The notes beneath the pieces were generated by a model, which was given only the letters and a program-made list of their open reading frames with translations, was not told the DNA's origin and searched no databases. This document shows, in pieces, positions 46,381 to 55,641 of a stretch of 64,000 nt of DNA; within the stretch, counting starts at the first letter, position 1, and each line of letters starts with the position of its first letter. Location of the stretch: assembly GCA_934320895.1 (NCBI GenBank), contig CAKRFY010000013.1:1-64000 (forward strand). The letters run 5' to 3'. A program made the position numbers and the translations under genes. Source of the stretch: an uncultured Lachnospiraceae bacterium (GTDB lineage: Bacteria; Bacillota; Clostridia; Lachnospirales; Lachnospiraceae).

Positions 46381-48597
46381 TCAGCCTTTGTAATCAAATC
46401 TAAATACTGTAACCGACATAGGCGGAAGATCAAATTCTATAGAATAATCTTTCTTCTCGCATGCGATTTTCTCTGCTCTTACAGTCTTTTTGATGTTTAC
46501 TCCTGTTCCACCAAACCTCTCTTCGTCTGACGATAAAATTTTTACATAATCTCCCGCACAAGGTACTGGTGTACGGTATTTGTCATACTCTACCGGTGTG
46601 AAGTTACATACAAACAAAAGCTGATTTTTCACTGAACTTCCGCGACGCACAAAACTTACTGTACTCATACTTGCATTATCACAGCTCATCCATTCAAAAC
46701 CAATAGGATCGCAATCATTTACATACATTGCATCGTACTTTTCATAAAGTTTATTAAGTTCTCTTACATATGCCTGCATCTTTTTATGCATATCATAATC
46801 AAGAAGTTCCCAATCAAGACTACGTTCTTCACTCCACTCTCTAAACTGCGCAAATTCCTGTCCCATGAAAAGAAGTTTCTTTCCTGGATGACCATACATA
46901 AATCCATATGCTGTACGAAGATTTGCAAACTTCTCCTCATATTCGCCAGGCATTTTTTCTATCATAGAACACTTTCCATGTACAACTTCATCATGTGAAA
47001 GCACCTGGATAAAGTTCTCACTATATGCGTATTGCATACTGAAAGTAAGTTTTCCATGATTGTTAGCCCTGAAGTAAGGATCAAGTTTCATATATTCAAG
47101 GAAATCATTCATCCAGCCCATATTCCACTTAAACAAAAATCCAAGTCCATTCATTGAAACAGGGGATGTGACACCTGCCCATGCTGTAGACTCTTCAGCT
47201 ACAATTTCCGTTCCCGGACATTGTTTCTCAAACTGCTCATTCATATGTCTGAAAAGATTTATAGCGTCATAATTTTCATTGCCTCCCTTTTCATTTGGAA
47301 GCCATTCACCATCATCTTTTCCATAATCAAGATAAAGCATTGACGCAACTGCATCAACTCTAAGTCCGTCCACATGGAATTCTTTAAGCCAGAAAAGTCC
47401 ATTTGCAATAAGAAAGTTTTCAACTTCTCTTTTGCCATAATTAAAGATATATGTTCCCCAATGAGGATGTTCTCCTCTTCTTGGATCAGGATGTTCATAA
47501 AGAGGCTGTCCATCAAATCTTCCCAGACCATGCTCATCCTTTGGGAAATGTGCTGGCACCCAGTCAAGAATTACATGAATTCCATTTTCATGCATATAAT
47601 CAACAAAGTACATGAAATCTTTTGGTGTTCCATATCTTCTTGTAGGTGCATAATATCCCGTCACCTGATATCCCCATGAGCCATCAAACGGATGTTCAGC
47701 AATTCCCATAAGTTCGACGTGGGTATATCCCATTTTTTTGACATATTCAGCAAGCATAGGAGCCATTTCACGATAAGTGTAAAATCCATCATCCTTCTTG
47801 CGCCAAGATCCAATATGAACCTCATATATAGCCATAGGTTCTTTGCGAAGCTGATCTCTGTCTTTCTTTTCACGCTCACGCATCCATTTTGTATCATTCC
47901 ATTTAAATCCACTGATATCCGTAACAACCGATGCATTTGCAGGACGAAGTTCAGAACAGTTTGCATACGGATCTGCCTTCATAAGAACTTCTCCCGTTCT
48001 TGTAAGGATCTGGTATTTATAAATTGCTCCAGGTTCAACTCCCGGAATAAACAATTCATAAACACCTGAAACCTGAAGTGTTCTCATAGGATGAAGCCTG
48101 CCATCCCACATATTAAAACTTCCTGCCACGCTAACTGCTCTGGCATGAGGTGCCCATACTGCAAAATATGTTCCTTTCACGCCATTTATCGTCATAGGAT
48201 GTGCACCAAGTTTTTTGTATATCTGATAATGCTTACCCTCTGCAAAATAGTATAAATCCTCATCACCAATCTGTGGTTCAAAACAATATGGATCTACATA
48301 TTCTATAATGTCATTTTCAGAATACTGAACTTTTACTTTGTAAGGTGCTCTGAAATTTTTTCTAGGAATATACTTTCCAAAAAATCCTGAGCCCTCACCT
48401 ATTTCCTCTAATTCGAGCTCGTTTTTTCCTGACATATCAACTATAAAAATTTTTTGAGCTTCAGGTCTGTAGACTGTAAAAACCTGACCTCTGCCAAAGC
48501 TGTGCAATCCCAGTAAATTGTGTGGTGCATTATGTCTGCCTTCAAGCAGCTCATCATATTCAACCCAGTTAATCCACTGGTCCATTTTTTCCTGCAT
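46381..48597 (-). CDS. glgB: 1,4-alpha-glucan branching enzyme
   Basis: 738 residues. The N-terminal CBM48 region (LLGLHSFGRGQVFTVYRPEA, AVWAPHARAVSVAGSFNMWD) precedes the GH13 barrel with WGYQVTGYYAPTRRYGTPKD, VILDWVPAHFP, catalytic Asp in DGLRVDAVASMLYLDY (about 413), Glu in IVAEESTAWAG (about 466) and VLSHDEVVHGK. It makes alpha-1,6 branches in glycogen. The ATG at 48597 has GGGGGAAA upstream; a Met 15 codons earlier lacks an SD. It lies 89 bases after pgcA, suggesting a glycogen/glucose-phosphate transcript, though glgA, glgC and glgP are not in the window. Confidence 0.96.
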   Translation of the reverse strand: MQEKMDQWINWVEYDELLEGRHNAPHNLLGLHSFGRGQVFTVYRPEAQKIFIVDMSGKNELELEEIGEGSGFFGKYIPRKNFRAPYKVKVQYSENDIIEYVDPYCFEPQIGDEDLYYFAEGKHYQIYKKLGAHPMTINGVKGTYFAVWAPHARAVSVAGSFNMWDGRLHPMRTLQVSGVYELFIPGVEPGAIYKYQILTRTGEVLMKADPYANCSELRPANASVVTDISGFKWNDTKWMREREKKDRDQLRKEPMAIYEVHIGSWRKKDDGFYTYREMAPMLAEYVKKMGYTHVELMGIAEHPFDGSWGYQVTGYYAPTRRYGTPKDFMYFVDYMHENGIHVILDWVPAHFPKDEHGLGRFDGQPLYEHPDPRRGEHPHWGTYIFNYGKREVENFLIANGLFWLKEFHVDGLRVDAVASMLYLDYGKDDGEWLPNEKGGNENYDAINLFRHMNEQFEKQCPGTEIVAEESTAWAGVTSPVSMNGLGFLFKWNMGWMNDFLEYMKLDPYFRANNHGKLTFSMQYAYSENFIQVLSHDEVVHGKCSMIEKMPGEYEEKFANLRTAYGFMYGHPGKKLLFMGQEFAQFREWSEERSLDWELLDYDMHKKMQAYVRELNKLYEKYDAMYVNDCDPIGFEWMSCDNASMSTVSFVRRGSSVKNQLLFVCNFTPVEYDKYRTPVPCAGDYVKILSSDEERFGGTGVNIKKTVRAEKIACEKKDYSIEFDLPPMSVTVFRFDYKG

Positions 48598-48686
48598 ACG
48601 CTTTCCCCCAAATCTGTTTTTTAAGCAAAGTGGATTTTTCATCCACTTTGCCTTTTATTAAAAATAAAAATCTTTCTAGATTATTT

Positions 48687-50408
48687 CTAGATTAAATCAT
48701 CTACAGCCTTAGCCATCTGCTCAGACTTCTTATCAGCATCCTCAAGAGATGTTCCAACAACACCATAGTAGAATTTAATCTTTGGTTCTGTTCCCGAAGG
48801 TCTTACACACATCCATACATTGTCTTCCATATCGAAATAAAGTACATTTGATTTTGGAAGTCCTGTAGGCTTAACCTCACCTGTTGCAAGGTCTGTAATA
48901 GTGTCTGCCTGATAATCTCTGAATGAAAGAACCTTATGTCCATCAATCTCCTTAGGAGGATTTTTGCGAAGTTCAGTCATGATCTCCTGAATCTTTGCAA
49001 GACCTTCGATACCTTTCATAGTAACAGCTTTTACACCATCCTTGCAGTATCCGTATCTCTCATACATTGCAATCATTGCATCCCAGAGTGTCATATTCTT
49101 TGTCTTATAGTAAGCTGCTGCTTCACAAAGAGCCATAGTAGCGACAATAGCATCCTTGTCTCTTGCATGAGTACCAATAAGGCATCCGTAACTTTCTTCA
49201 AATCCAAAGAGATATGTACCCTTACCTGTAGTCTCAAAGTTAAGAATCTGCTGTCCGATATACTTAAATCCTGTAAGAACTTCAATAAGATCTACTCCAT
49301 AATATTTAGCAATCTCATCGGCAAGATTTGATGTAACAATAGTCTTGATAAGCTTTCCATCCTCAGGAAGTCCCTTTGTCTCCTTAATCTGAGAAATCTC
49401 ATAATCTGCAAGAAGGCATCCTGACATGTTACCTGTAAGAGTAATATACTCACCTGACTTTGTATCTTTTACATAAACACCAAGTCTGTCTGCATCAGGA
49501 TCTGTCGCAAGGACAAGATCTGCATCCTTTTCTTTCGCAAGTTTAAGAGCAAGTTCAAACGCCTCTGCTGCCTCAGGATTTGGATAACTTACAGTTGGAA
49601 AATCTCCATCAGGAAGTTCCTGTTCAGGCACAACATAAACATTCTTAAATCCAAGTTCTTTAAGCACACGTCTTGCTGGGATGTTTCCTGTACCATGAAG
49701 TGGTGTGTAAACAATCTTAAGCTTGTCTCCCATTTCTTTAATGCTATCCCAGTGAATAACCTGTTTTTTAAGTTCTTCGATATATTTATCATCAATATCC
49801 TTACCTATCTGCTGATATAATCCCTGTTTAACAGCATCATCTTTTGACATTGTCTTAACTGTACTGTAATCTGTAACAGCCTTAACCTCATCCATGATAC
49901 CTGTATCATGAGGTGGTGTGATCTGCGCACCATCTTCCCAGTATACTTTATAACCATTATACTCAGGTGGATTATGGCTTGCTGTAACATTTATACCAGC
50001 AACACATTTAAGTTCCCTTACTGCATATGAGAGTTCTGGTGTTGGTCTAAGTGACTCAAATACATACGCCTTTATTCCGTTTGCTGCAAGACAAAGTGCA
50101 GCTTCATCTGCAAATTCAGGTGACATATGACGTGAATCATATGCAATAGCAACACCCTGTGACTGTTTGCCCGCTTTTATAATATAATTTGCAAGTCCCT
50201 GCGTAGCCTTGCGCACTGTATAAATATTCATACGATTTGTACCGGCGCCGATAACACCTCTGAGTCCTGCTGTACCAAACTCAAGATCCTGATAAAAACG
50301 TTCCTTAATCTCGTTATCATCATCTGCTATAGCCTTAAGTTCAGCTTTCGTCTCCTCATCAAAATAAGGGTTTGCAAGCCATGACTCATAAATCTCTTTG
50401 TAATCCAT
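48687..50408 (-). CDS. pgcA: Alpha-phosphoglucomutase (phosphohexomutase superfamily)
   Basis: 573 residues. It interconverts glucose-1-P and glucose-6-P. The phosphoserine loop is GINVTASHNPPEYNGYKVYW (about 143), the metal loop LATDPDADRLGVYVK, the sugar loop FGFEESYGCLIG and the phosphate-binding VRPSGTEPKIKFYYG. The N-terminal YESWLANPYFDEETKAELKA is typical of the Firmicute PgcA type. GGAGGATATACAAG precedes the ATG. It links hexose metabolism with the downstream glgB. Confidence 0.95.
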   Translation of the reverse strand: MDYKEIYESWLANPYFDEETKAELKAIADDDNEIKERFYQDLEFGTAGLRGVIGAGTNRMNIYTVRKATQGLANYIIKAGKQSQGVAIAYDSRHMSPEFADEAALCLAANGIKAYVFESLRPTPELSYAVRELKCVAGINVTASHNPPEYNGYKVYWEDGAQITPPHDTGIMDEVKAVTDYSTVKTMSKDDAVKQGLYQQIGKDIDDKYIEELKKQVIHWDSIKEMGDKLKIVYTPLHGTGNIPARRVLKELGFKNVYVVPEQELPDGDFPTVSYPNPEAAEAFELALKLAKEKDADLVLATDPDADRLGVYVKDTKSGEYITLTGNMSGCLLADYEISQIKETKGLPEDGKLIKTIVTSNLADEIAKYYGVDLIEVLTGFKYIGQQILNFETTGKGTYLFGFEESYGCLIGTHARDKDAIVATMALCEAAAYYKTKNMTLWDAMIAMYERYGYCKDGVKAVTMKGIEGLAKIQEIMTELRKNPPKEIDGHKVLSFRDYQADTITDLATGEVKPTGLPKSNVLYFDMEDNVWMCVRPSGTEPKIKFYYGVVGTSLEDADKKSEQMAKAVDDLI

Positions 50409-50440
50409 CTTGTATATCCTCCTCTTTCTACTTTTTATAT

Positions 50441-51781
50441 TTATTTATCAGCATCCTCAATCAAATCTGAGAATGAAAGTTTAGCATTCTTATTATCATC
50501 CAGAATATCAATTGAGTAGCTTTTTGTCACATAACCTGTTTTGCTCAGAGTAATCGTCTGTGAGCCTATAACTTTTGTGAATTTACATGGAACAATTCCC
50601 TTGTAAACATTATCAAGATAAACTTCCGCACCTTCTGGTGCTGTAACAGATATGGTATGTTTACTATCCATTTTTTTTGTTTTACTTTTTGTTGCTGCCG
50701 CCGTAGCTGTAGGTTTCACCGTAGCTGAAGCTGTACCTGTACTGGCAGGTGCTGCTGTAGCCGCCGTAGCTGTATCATCTTTTGGCTCAAGGCTTATATT
50801 TATAGTCTTGTCAGTCTCAGCAACAGTAAGTCTTCCCGTATATGTATTGTAACCATTGAGACTTGCTGTAACAGAATATGTTCCATAGTTTAATGTAATC
50901 GGTTTACTGTAATCAATCCTTGTCCCATTTATAAACAGATATGCCCCCTGTGGTTCAACATTAAATCTGACATTACCAACATTTTCTACACTCTTTTTGT
51001 AGTCACCAAAATCAAGTGTACTCTCCTTGTCCTCTTTTACAGTAATAGTCTTACTTGCTTTCGCTACACCCTTGCTTATTGTAACGCGATATGTTCCACA
51101 ACTGACAGTTATAAGCATACTTTTAGTAACCGGCAGTATTATGTCATCATCAACATTTATCATACCACCAACAAAATCCTTATAATTCTGCAAACGTATA
51201 TAACCATGGCCCTCAGTCCTGACAACAGAATAAACCTTATATCCTATACCACGCACCGTAAGTTCATCTGCATCACTAAGTTCAAGCATATCTATCTTCT
51301 TATCATCAGTCGAGCCAAAATATGTCTGATCTGAATACTGATAAAGCTGCCCTGCAACCTCAATAGAACACTCATCAGTATCAAAAGTAAACTTATCAAC
51401 CTTGCTGTATTCCCATGCATTCTCAGGAACCTTCATGGAAACAAGACCTGCATCACTCGTCCTATATGTTGTCTTCATGAGCTGACCCTGTTCAAGCTCA
51501 TCCCCGTCAATTTCCTGTTTATATTTATCCGTAATCTTAGCTGTATCATCATAATTTACAATAGTATCAACATCTGTGTCAATTTCCCTGACTGAAATCT
51601 GTTTAAGGTCTTTATCTACATTCGTGATAATTCCCGTAAAGCTCTGTGTTCTATCAGGCTCAGGTGTCGTCTGCTCCTGTTTCTGCGATTTTTTTGACAT
51701 ACCACATCCACACAAGATTCCACCTAGAACCATCACTACTATAAAAAGCCGCAACAGTCTATGTTCTATACTTTTGTACAT
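50441..51781 (-). CDS. PEGA-domain lipoprotein
   Basis: 446 residues. Signal peptide with a lipobox ending LCGC (about 27). The extracellular part has a beta-rich domain (FTGIITNVDKDLKQISVREI), then two PEGA domains, one around VRFNVEPQGAYLFINGTRID...YGTYSVTASLNGYNTYTG and one near the C-terminus (ISVTAPEGAEVYLDNVYKGI, TLSKTGYVTKSYSID), separated by an Ala/Thr/Pro linker. PEGA domains occur in surface proteins that bind or sense the wall; the precise role is unknown. ATG 51781 follows GGGGGATATATTG. It lies 32 bases upstream of pgcA and may be read with it. Confidence 0.85.
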   Translation of the reverse strand: MYKSIEHRLLRLFIVVMVLGGILCGCGMSKKSQKQEQTTPEPDRTQSFTGIITNVDKDLKQISVREIDTDVDTIVNYDDTAKITDKYKQEIDGDELEQGQLMKTTYRTSDAGLVSMKVPENAWEYSKVDKFTFDTDECSIEVAGQLYQYSDQTYFGSTDDKKIDMLELSDADELTVRGIGYKVYSVVRTEGHGYIRLQNYKDFVGGMINVDDDIILPVTKSMLITVSCGTYRVTISKGVAKASKTITVKEDKESTLDFGDYKKSVENVGNVRFNVEPQGAYLFINGTRIDYSKPITLNYGTYSVTASLNGYNTYTGRLTVAETDKTINISLEPKDDTATAATAAPASTGTASATVKPTATAAATKSKTKKMDSKHTISVTAPEGAEVYLDNVYKGIVPCKFTKVIGSQTITLSKTGYVTKSYSIDILDDNKNAKLSFSDLIEDADK

Positions 51782-51800
51782 CAATATATCCCCCTAGATC

Positions 51801-51840
51801 AAAAAGTCAGTGCACAGTCTTGCCATGCACTGTACTTTTT
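51801..51840 (-). terminator. Terminator of the CotS-like gene
   Basis: AAAAAGT plus AGTGCA pair with TGCACT plus ACTTTTT (51801-51840) with a small internal loop; five T follow on the minus strand. Confidence 0.75.
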
Positions 51841-51871
51841 GATTATAACGCAAATCCACTTAAAAAAAAAG

Positions 51872-52873
51872 TCAAACTGTTAAATCTTTTATCTTAGCGA
51901 TAAATTTTTGTCTGTCAGTCTCCTGTTTCTTTATTTTCTCAAGTTTTTCATAATTTTTCTCTGAAATCCATGTTTTCTTACCATTATAATAGAAATTAAC
52001 AAGTTTCCAATACTTCTCAGGGTAAAGTAACAACGCATACAATATTTCCATCTCACCAGCTTCAATCTTCCTGCTACCCATATACTCCTTAATAATTGAC
52101 AATCCCATATCGCTATTCCATCCATTTTTCTCCATAGTCTTTCTTAGCCAATCATAAAGATCCGTGATCTGAAGTCCCACCGCAGCTTTTTCAAAATTAG
52201 ATGTAATTATATTCTCCCCTGCAAATGATATATTATGATAATTATAGCTTCCATGAATTATTCTGTTTTCTCTTATAGTCTTTTCACACAATCCATCTAT
52301 ACCACAACTCTTTATATATTTAAGTGCCTCCGCTCCCTGATCAAAAAATTCCTTAAACGAATTTAAAATACTTATTTCCATGCGGTTTTTCTGCTTTTTT
52401 GCTTTAATATAGCTGTTTACACGCTTCATCTCATTATTATGTTTTTCAAACTGGGAAACAATATCTATCCTTGATGTATTAAACTTAATGATAGAATCGG
52501 ACGGCAATCTCATAAATTTATGTAAACATGCAAGATGCGCTGCCGCCATACAGACCTGTCTCTCATCTTTCACATCACATTCATGTGCCTGAAACCACCT
52601 TCTTACAACCCACTTTCCGCCGCACGGATCCTCACTTATATACTTTTGAGAATTATTTTTTAAAGCAATATCAACAAATTCATATCCATTTTCAAGCATT
52701 TTCTCTTTAACACTCTCCTCAAATAAAACTCTCGCTTCATCCCTGAGATATGGTTTTACAACATAAAATTTATCTTCACTCTCAATAACCACCGAACCCC
52801 TAACACGCTTTCTAGCCTTTATATCAAGCTTATACTGTTTAAGAACTTCATCCACTTTTTCATCCATTCCCAT
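51872..52873 (-). CDS. CotS-family spore-coat kinase-like protein
   Basis: 333 residues. An aminoglycoside-phosphotransferase-like kinase fold of the CotS/YutH group: RGSVVIESEDKFYVVKPYLR (the Lys strand), WVVRRWFQAHE, MAAAHLACLHKFMRL, and the catalytic loop as ENRIIHGSYNYHNISF. In active APH kinases the loop is HGDxxxxN; here the Asp is Ser, so catalysis may be lost or altered. The later ITSNFEKAAVGLQITDLYDW takes the place of the usual DFE/DLY segment. The family is deposited in spore coats in Bacillus. ATG 52873 has GGAGGTG, but that SD is part of a hairpin with U-tract (52875-52937). It is a single-gene unit with its own terminator. Confidence 0.78.
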   Translation of the reverse strand: MGMDEKVDEVLKQYKLDIKARKRVRGSVVIESEDKFYVVKPYLRDEARVLFEESVKEKMLENGYEFVDIALKNNSQKYISEDPCGGKWVVRRWFQAHECDVKDERQVCMAAAHLACLHKFMRLPSDSIIKFNTSRIDIVSQFEKHNNEMKRVNSYIKAKKQKNRMEISILNSFKEFFDQGAEALKYIKSCGIDGLCEKTIRENRIIHGSYNYHNISFAGENIITSNFEKAAVGLQITDLYDWLRKTMEKNGWNSDMGLSIIKEYMGSRKIEAGEMEILYALLLYPEKYWKLVNFYYNGKKTWISEKNYEKLEKIKKQETDRQKFIAKIKDLTV

Positions 52874-52874
52874 A

Positions 52875-52937
52875 AAAAAACACCTCCATAACATATCCCT
52901 GTATATTTGCATCTTATTCAAGGTATGCTATGGAGGT
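52875..52937 (-). promoter_or_regulatory. Terminator-like hairpin overlapping the CotS-like gene's SD
   Basis: On the minus strand ACCTCCATA-G-CATA (plus coordinates 52924-52937) pairs with TATG-T-TATGGAGGT (52882-52895) over 14 positions with one mismatch and a 28-base loop. The 3' arm contains the GGAGGT SD and is followed by seven T directly before the ATG. It could act as an attenuator or as a lid on the SD. Confidence 0.7.
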
Positions 52938-53007
52938 TGAAATTAGAACTTTACACAATCATCATTTAACTAACAAATTATAAGTTTGTGTGAAGTACAA
53001 ATCTTTT

Positions 53008-53040
53008 GTATTAAAAACCCGCATATATGTTTTTTAATAC
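53008..53040 (-). terminator. Terminator of the hsp20 gene
   Basis: GTATTAAAAA (53008-53017) pairs with TTTTTAATAC (53031-53040), directly after the stop. Confidence 0.6.
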
Positions 53041-53042
53041 TT

Positions 53043-53510
53043 TTATCCTTCAATTGAAATATATTTCTTTTCTTCTACTTCTTTCTCAGGCTCTTTCTTT
53101 GGAACAAAGAGTTTCAAAATGCCATGTTTAAACTCTGCCTTAACATCTTCCTGTTTGACAGCCTCGCCAACATAGAAACTTCTCTGGCATGCGCCTGCGT
53201 AACGCTCTTTACGGATATATCTGCCACTATCTTTCTCCTTTTCGTCCTTGTCAAGACCCTTAGCAGCACTGATAGTCAAATAACCATCCTCAATGGAAGC
53301 ATTTATCTCATCTTTTGTAAATCCAGGCAGGTCAATTTCAAGTTCATAACCGTCTTTTTTCTCTTTAATATCGGTCTTCATTATCCTTCCTGCTTTTTTA
53401 CCATATAATTTCTTTTCCGTGTTTTTCATGCTCTTATCAAAATCATAAAATGGAAATTCATCAAACCAATCATCAAACAAATTTTCTCCAAAAATACTAG
53501 GCATTAACAT
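53043..53510 (-). CDS. Hsp20/alpha-crystallin small heat-shock protein
   Basis: 155 residues. An N-terminal aromatic arm (IFGENLFDDWFDEFPFYDFD) precedes the alpha-crystallin domain (MKTDIKEKKDGYELEIDLPG, FTKDEINASIEDGYLTISAA, RYAGACQRSFYVGEAV, AEFKHGILKLFVPKKE); the C-terminal KYISIEG supplies the I-x-I-type oligomer contact. It holds unfolding proteins without ATP. A CIRCE element upstream indicates HrcA control. GGAGAG lies upstream of ATG 53510. Confidence 0.95.
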   Translation of the reverse strand: MLMPSIFGENLFDDWFDEFPFYDFDKSMKNTEKKLYGKKAGRIMKTDIKEKKDGYELEIDLPGFTKDEINASIEDGYLTISAAKGLDKDEKEKDSGRYIRKERYAGACQRSFYVGEAVKQEDVKAEFKHGILKLFVPKKEPEKEVEEKKYISIEG

Positions 53511-53692
53511 AAGTCATCTCTCCTTTTCATATATGTTTTTGTTACCTTGTTTCATGGAACCGGGATGTTTCAGTAACTCAGAAGATTTTCTTTTTTAAAT
53601 CTCAATCTCCAAATCCGATTGTCTGACTGAAATCTTTTTCTTATCTTCTTTTTGTTCCCTTCCTTTGTTCTGATTATGTTATATCACTTTTA

Positions 53693-53719
53693 TTAGCACT
53701 CGTCAATAGTGAGTGCTAA
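53693..53719. promoter_or_regulatory. CIRCE element (HrcA operator)
   Basis: TTAGCACTC (53693-53701), nine bases, GAGTGCTAA (53711-53719): an exact CIRCE inverted repeat, upstream of hsp20. Confidence 0.97.
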
Positions 53720-53810
53720 TAATTTTTGTGAACTTTTTGTGTTTTTCTTTCTATTTATACCGTAAATGTCAGGCAGATATTCGCATCCGCTCTGCTACTT
53801 GCTCATAACG

Positions 53811-54128
53811 CTACAATGCTAATTCAACCACGGACACCAGAAGAACAGCAAGACAGGCTGCAACCGCAACCGTCAAAAGGCTCTTTCTCTTATATGCAAA
53901 GACTACTCCGACCACCGTTCCTGCTATTCCTGAAATCAAATCTGCCGTTGAATATATTATTGCCGGAAAAGTCATCGCCCCAAGTACTGCATATGGCACA
54001 TATGCAAGAAATGATTTGATAAATCTGTTCTCTATCTTCCCCGTAAAAACCGTGAGTGGAATTGCCCTTATAAGATATGTAACTCCCGCCATTACTACAA
54101 GATATATAAAAAATGTCTGTGTATTCAT
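53811..54128 (-). CDS. azlD: Branched-chain amino acid exporter, small subunit
   Basis: 105 residues, four TM helices: FFIYLVVMAGVTYLIRAIPL, SFLAYVPYAVLGAMTFPAII. It is the AzlD partner of AzlC, which together export branched-chain amino acids or analogues such as azaleucine. The ATG follows the azlC stop directly (TAA then ATG), within the SD-bearing AAGGAGG context of the azlC end. Confidence 0.92.
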   Translation of the reverse strand: MNTQTFFIYLVVMAGVTYLIRAIPLTVFTGKIENRFIKSFLAYVPYAVLGAMTFPAIIYSTADLISGIAGTVVGVVFAYKRKSLLTVAVAACLAVLLVSVVELAL

Positions 54129-54857
54129 TTATTCCACTTCCTCCTTGTCATCAATCGGATAAAGCCACGCACCGACTGCCGATGCAACAACCGCACATAT
54201 TATTATTACAAAACCAGATGAAACCCTATTTAAAACAGGAAGCCATTTAAACATACAGCTCAAAATAACGGCGATTATTATCACTTTGAGATAACGATTG
54301 TCATCACGCGCAGCTGGAAGAATTATCGCAAGAAACATTCCATATATTGCGATTCCAAGCGCATCACTTATAACTGCCGGAAGTATTCCACCAAGCAGAG
54401 CGCCAAATGCTGTTCCCGCTATCCATCCTATATATGACACTGATATTATTCCCAGCATATAATATTTGCTTACGGTCTTGTTTCTGCTGACCGAAACTGC
54501 AAATATCTCATCCGTCACGCAAAAACTTACTGCCATTCGTGTCGGCTTTTTAAAGGTGTCATCCACCTTTTGTGCAAGCGACAAAGACATAAGTGCATAT
54601 CTTATATTTATCACAAGCTGCGTAAGTGCCATTTCAACAAGACCTCCACACGCCGCCATGATCTCAACACCAGCAAACTGCCCGGCAGATGTTACATTTG
54701 CAACTGATATAAGTATAGCCTGCCATGAAGTAAGACCTGCCGAAACTGCCATTATACCAAAAGCAAAACTCACCGACAGATATCCAAGTGCTATCGGTAT
54801 TCCATCCTGTACTCCTCTTTTTATATCATTCCTTTTACCTGATCCTTCGTATTCCAT
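54129..54857 (-). CDS. azlC: Branched-chain amino acid exporter, large subunit
   Basis: 242 residues, about seven TM helices. DIKRGVQDGIPIALGYLSVS, FGIMAVSAGLTSWQAILIS, VTSAGQFAGVEIMAACGG and NIRYALMSLSLAQKV are typical of AzlC. The SD before 54857 is weak (CGGAAAA). A decayed tnpB ends 56 bases upstream, so the natural promoter may have been displaced. Confidence 0.93.
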   Translation of the reverse strand: MEYEGSGKRNDIKRGVQDGIPIALGYLSVSFAFGIMAVSAGLTSWQAILISVANVTSAGQFAGVEIMAACGGLVEMALTQLVINIRYALMSLSLAQKVDDTFKKPTRMAVSFCVTDEIFAVSVSRNKTVSKYYMLGIISVSYIGWIAGTAFGALLGGILPAVISDALGIAIYGMFLAIILPAARDDNRYLKVIIIAVILSCMFKWLPVLNRVSSGFVIIICAVVASAVGAWLYPIDDKEEVE

Positions 54858-54913
54858 TTTTCCGTTACTGAAAACTTATAAAAAGTTATAAACTTTATGT
54901 TTCATTCCTATTT

Positions 54914-55600
54914 CTATGAGTATGCTTTTGTACTGTTGAAACAGATACTACTCACAACTTCCAATGTTGGAACAACAATGTACTCTCCATATAGTTTAAG
55001 ATTCAAAGCTGCCTGCTCATCTCTGTCTACCTCATTTCCGCATTCACATCTATAGATACGGTCTGACAGTTTTAAATCTTTCTTAATTCTTCCACAACAA
55101 CTACATAATTTAGAACTTGGAAAGTATCTATCAGCAATAACTACCAGAATATTATTCCATTCTGACTTGTATTCTATCTGCCGTCTGAATTCACCAAATT
55201 CCTGTTGCTGTACTGCTTTGGATAAATGTCTGTTTTTCATCATTCCACTCACATTCAAATCCTCAATGCAGATAAAACTTGGTTCTCGTTTTATGATTTC
55301 AGATGTTGTTTGTTGTAAATAATTCTGACGAATATTTGTTAGCCTGTGATTCAACTTTAACAAAAGTTTTTCCTTTTTGATTACATTTTTAGTTTTACAG
55401 TATTCCTTTCCTTTTTTATTTTTCTCGTATGAACGAAATATGCTACGCTGTAATCTGCGTTTGTGTTTTTCTAGTTTCCTAACTGTTTGTGTTTTGTTAA
55501 TGTTCCTATATCTGTTACTATCAGAACATATTGCTAAATCTTTAATCCCTCTTTTCTATACCTATATATCTTACAGATGAACTATCTGCAAAATTAAAGT
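54914..55600 (-). pseudogene. tnpB: Decayed IS200/IS605-type TnpB (OrfB)
   Basis: The frame from about 55557 to 54914 encodes GIKDLAICSDSNRYRN, KLEKHKRRLQRS, REPSFICIEDLNVSGMMKNR, the zinc finger SSKLCSCCGRIKKDL...YRCECGNEVDRDEQAALNL, and an intact C-terminus. Just upstream, at the RuvC-I motif, YIGIE continues in another frame where GIDLG is expected, so a frameshift falls at the catalytic Asp; the N-terminal half is missing. No TnpA is present and no clear omega-RNA end was found. It is the remains of an RNA-guided nuclease element, not functional. Confidence 0.85.
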
Positions 55601-55641
55601 TCATGCTTTAACACAGCTTCACAATCCCTTTACAAATTTTA

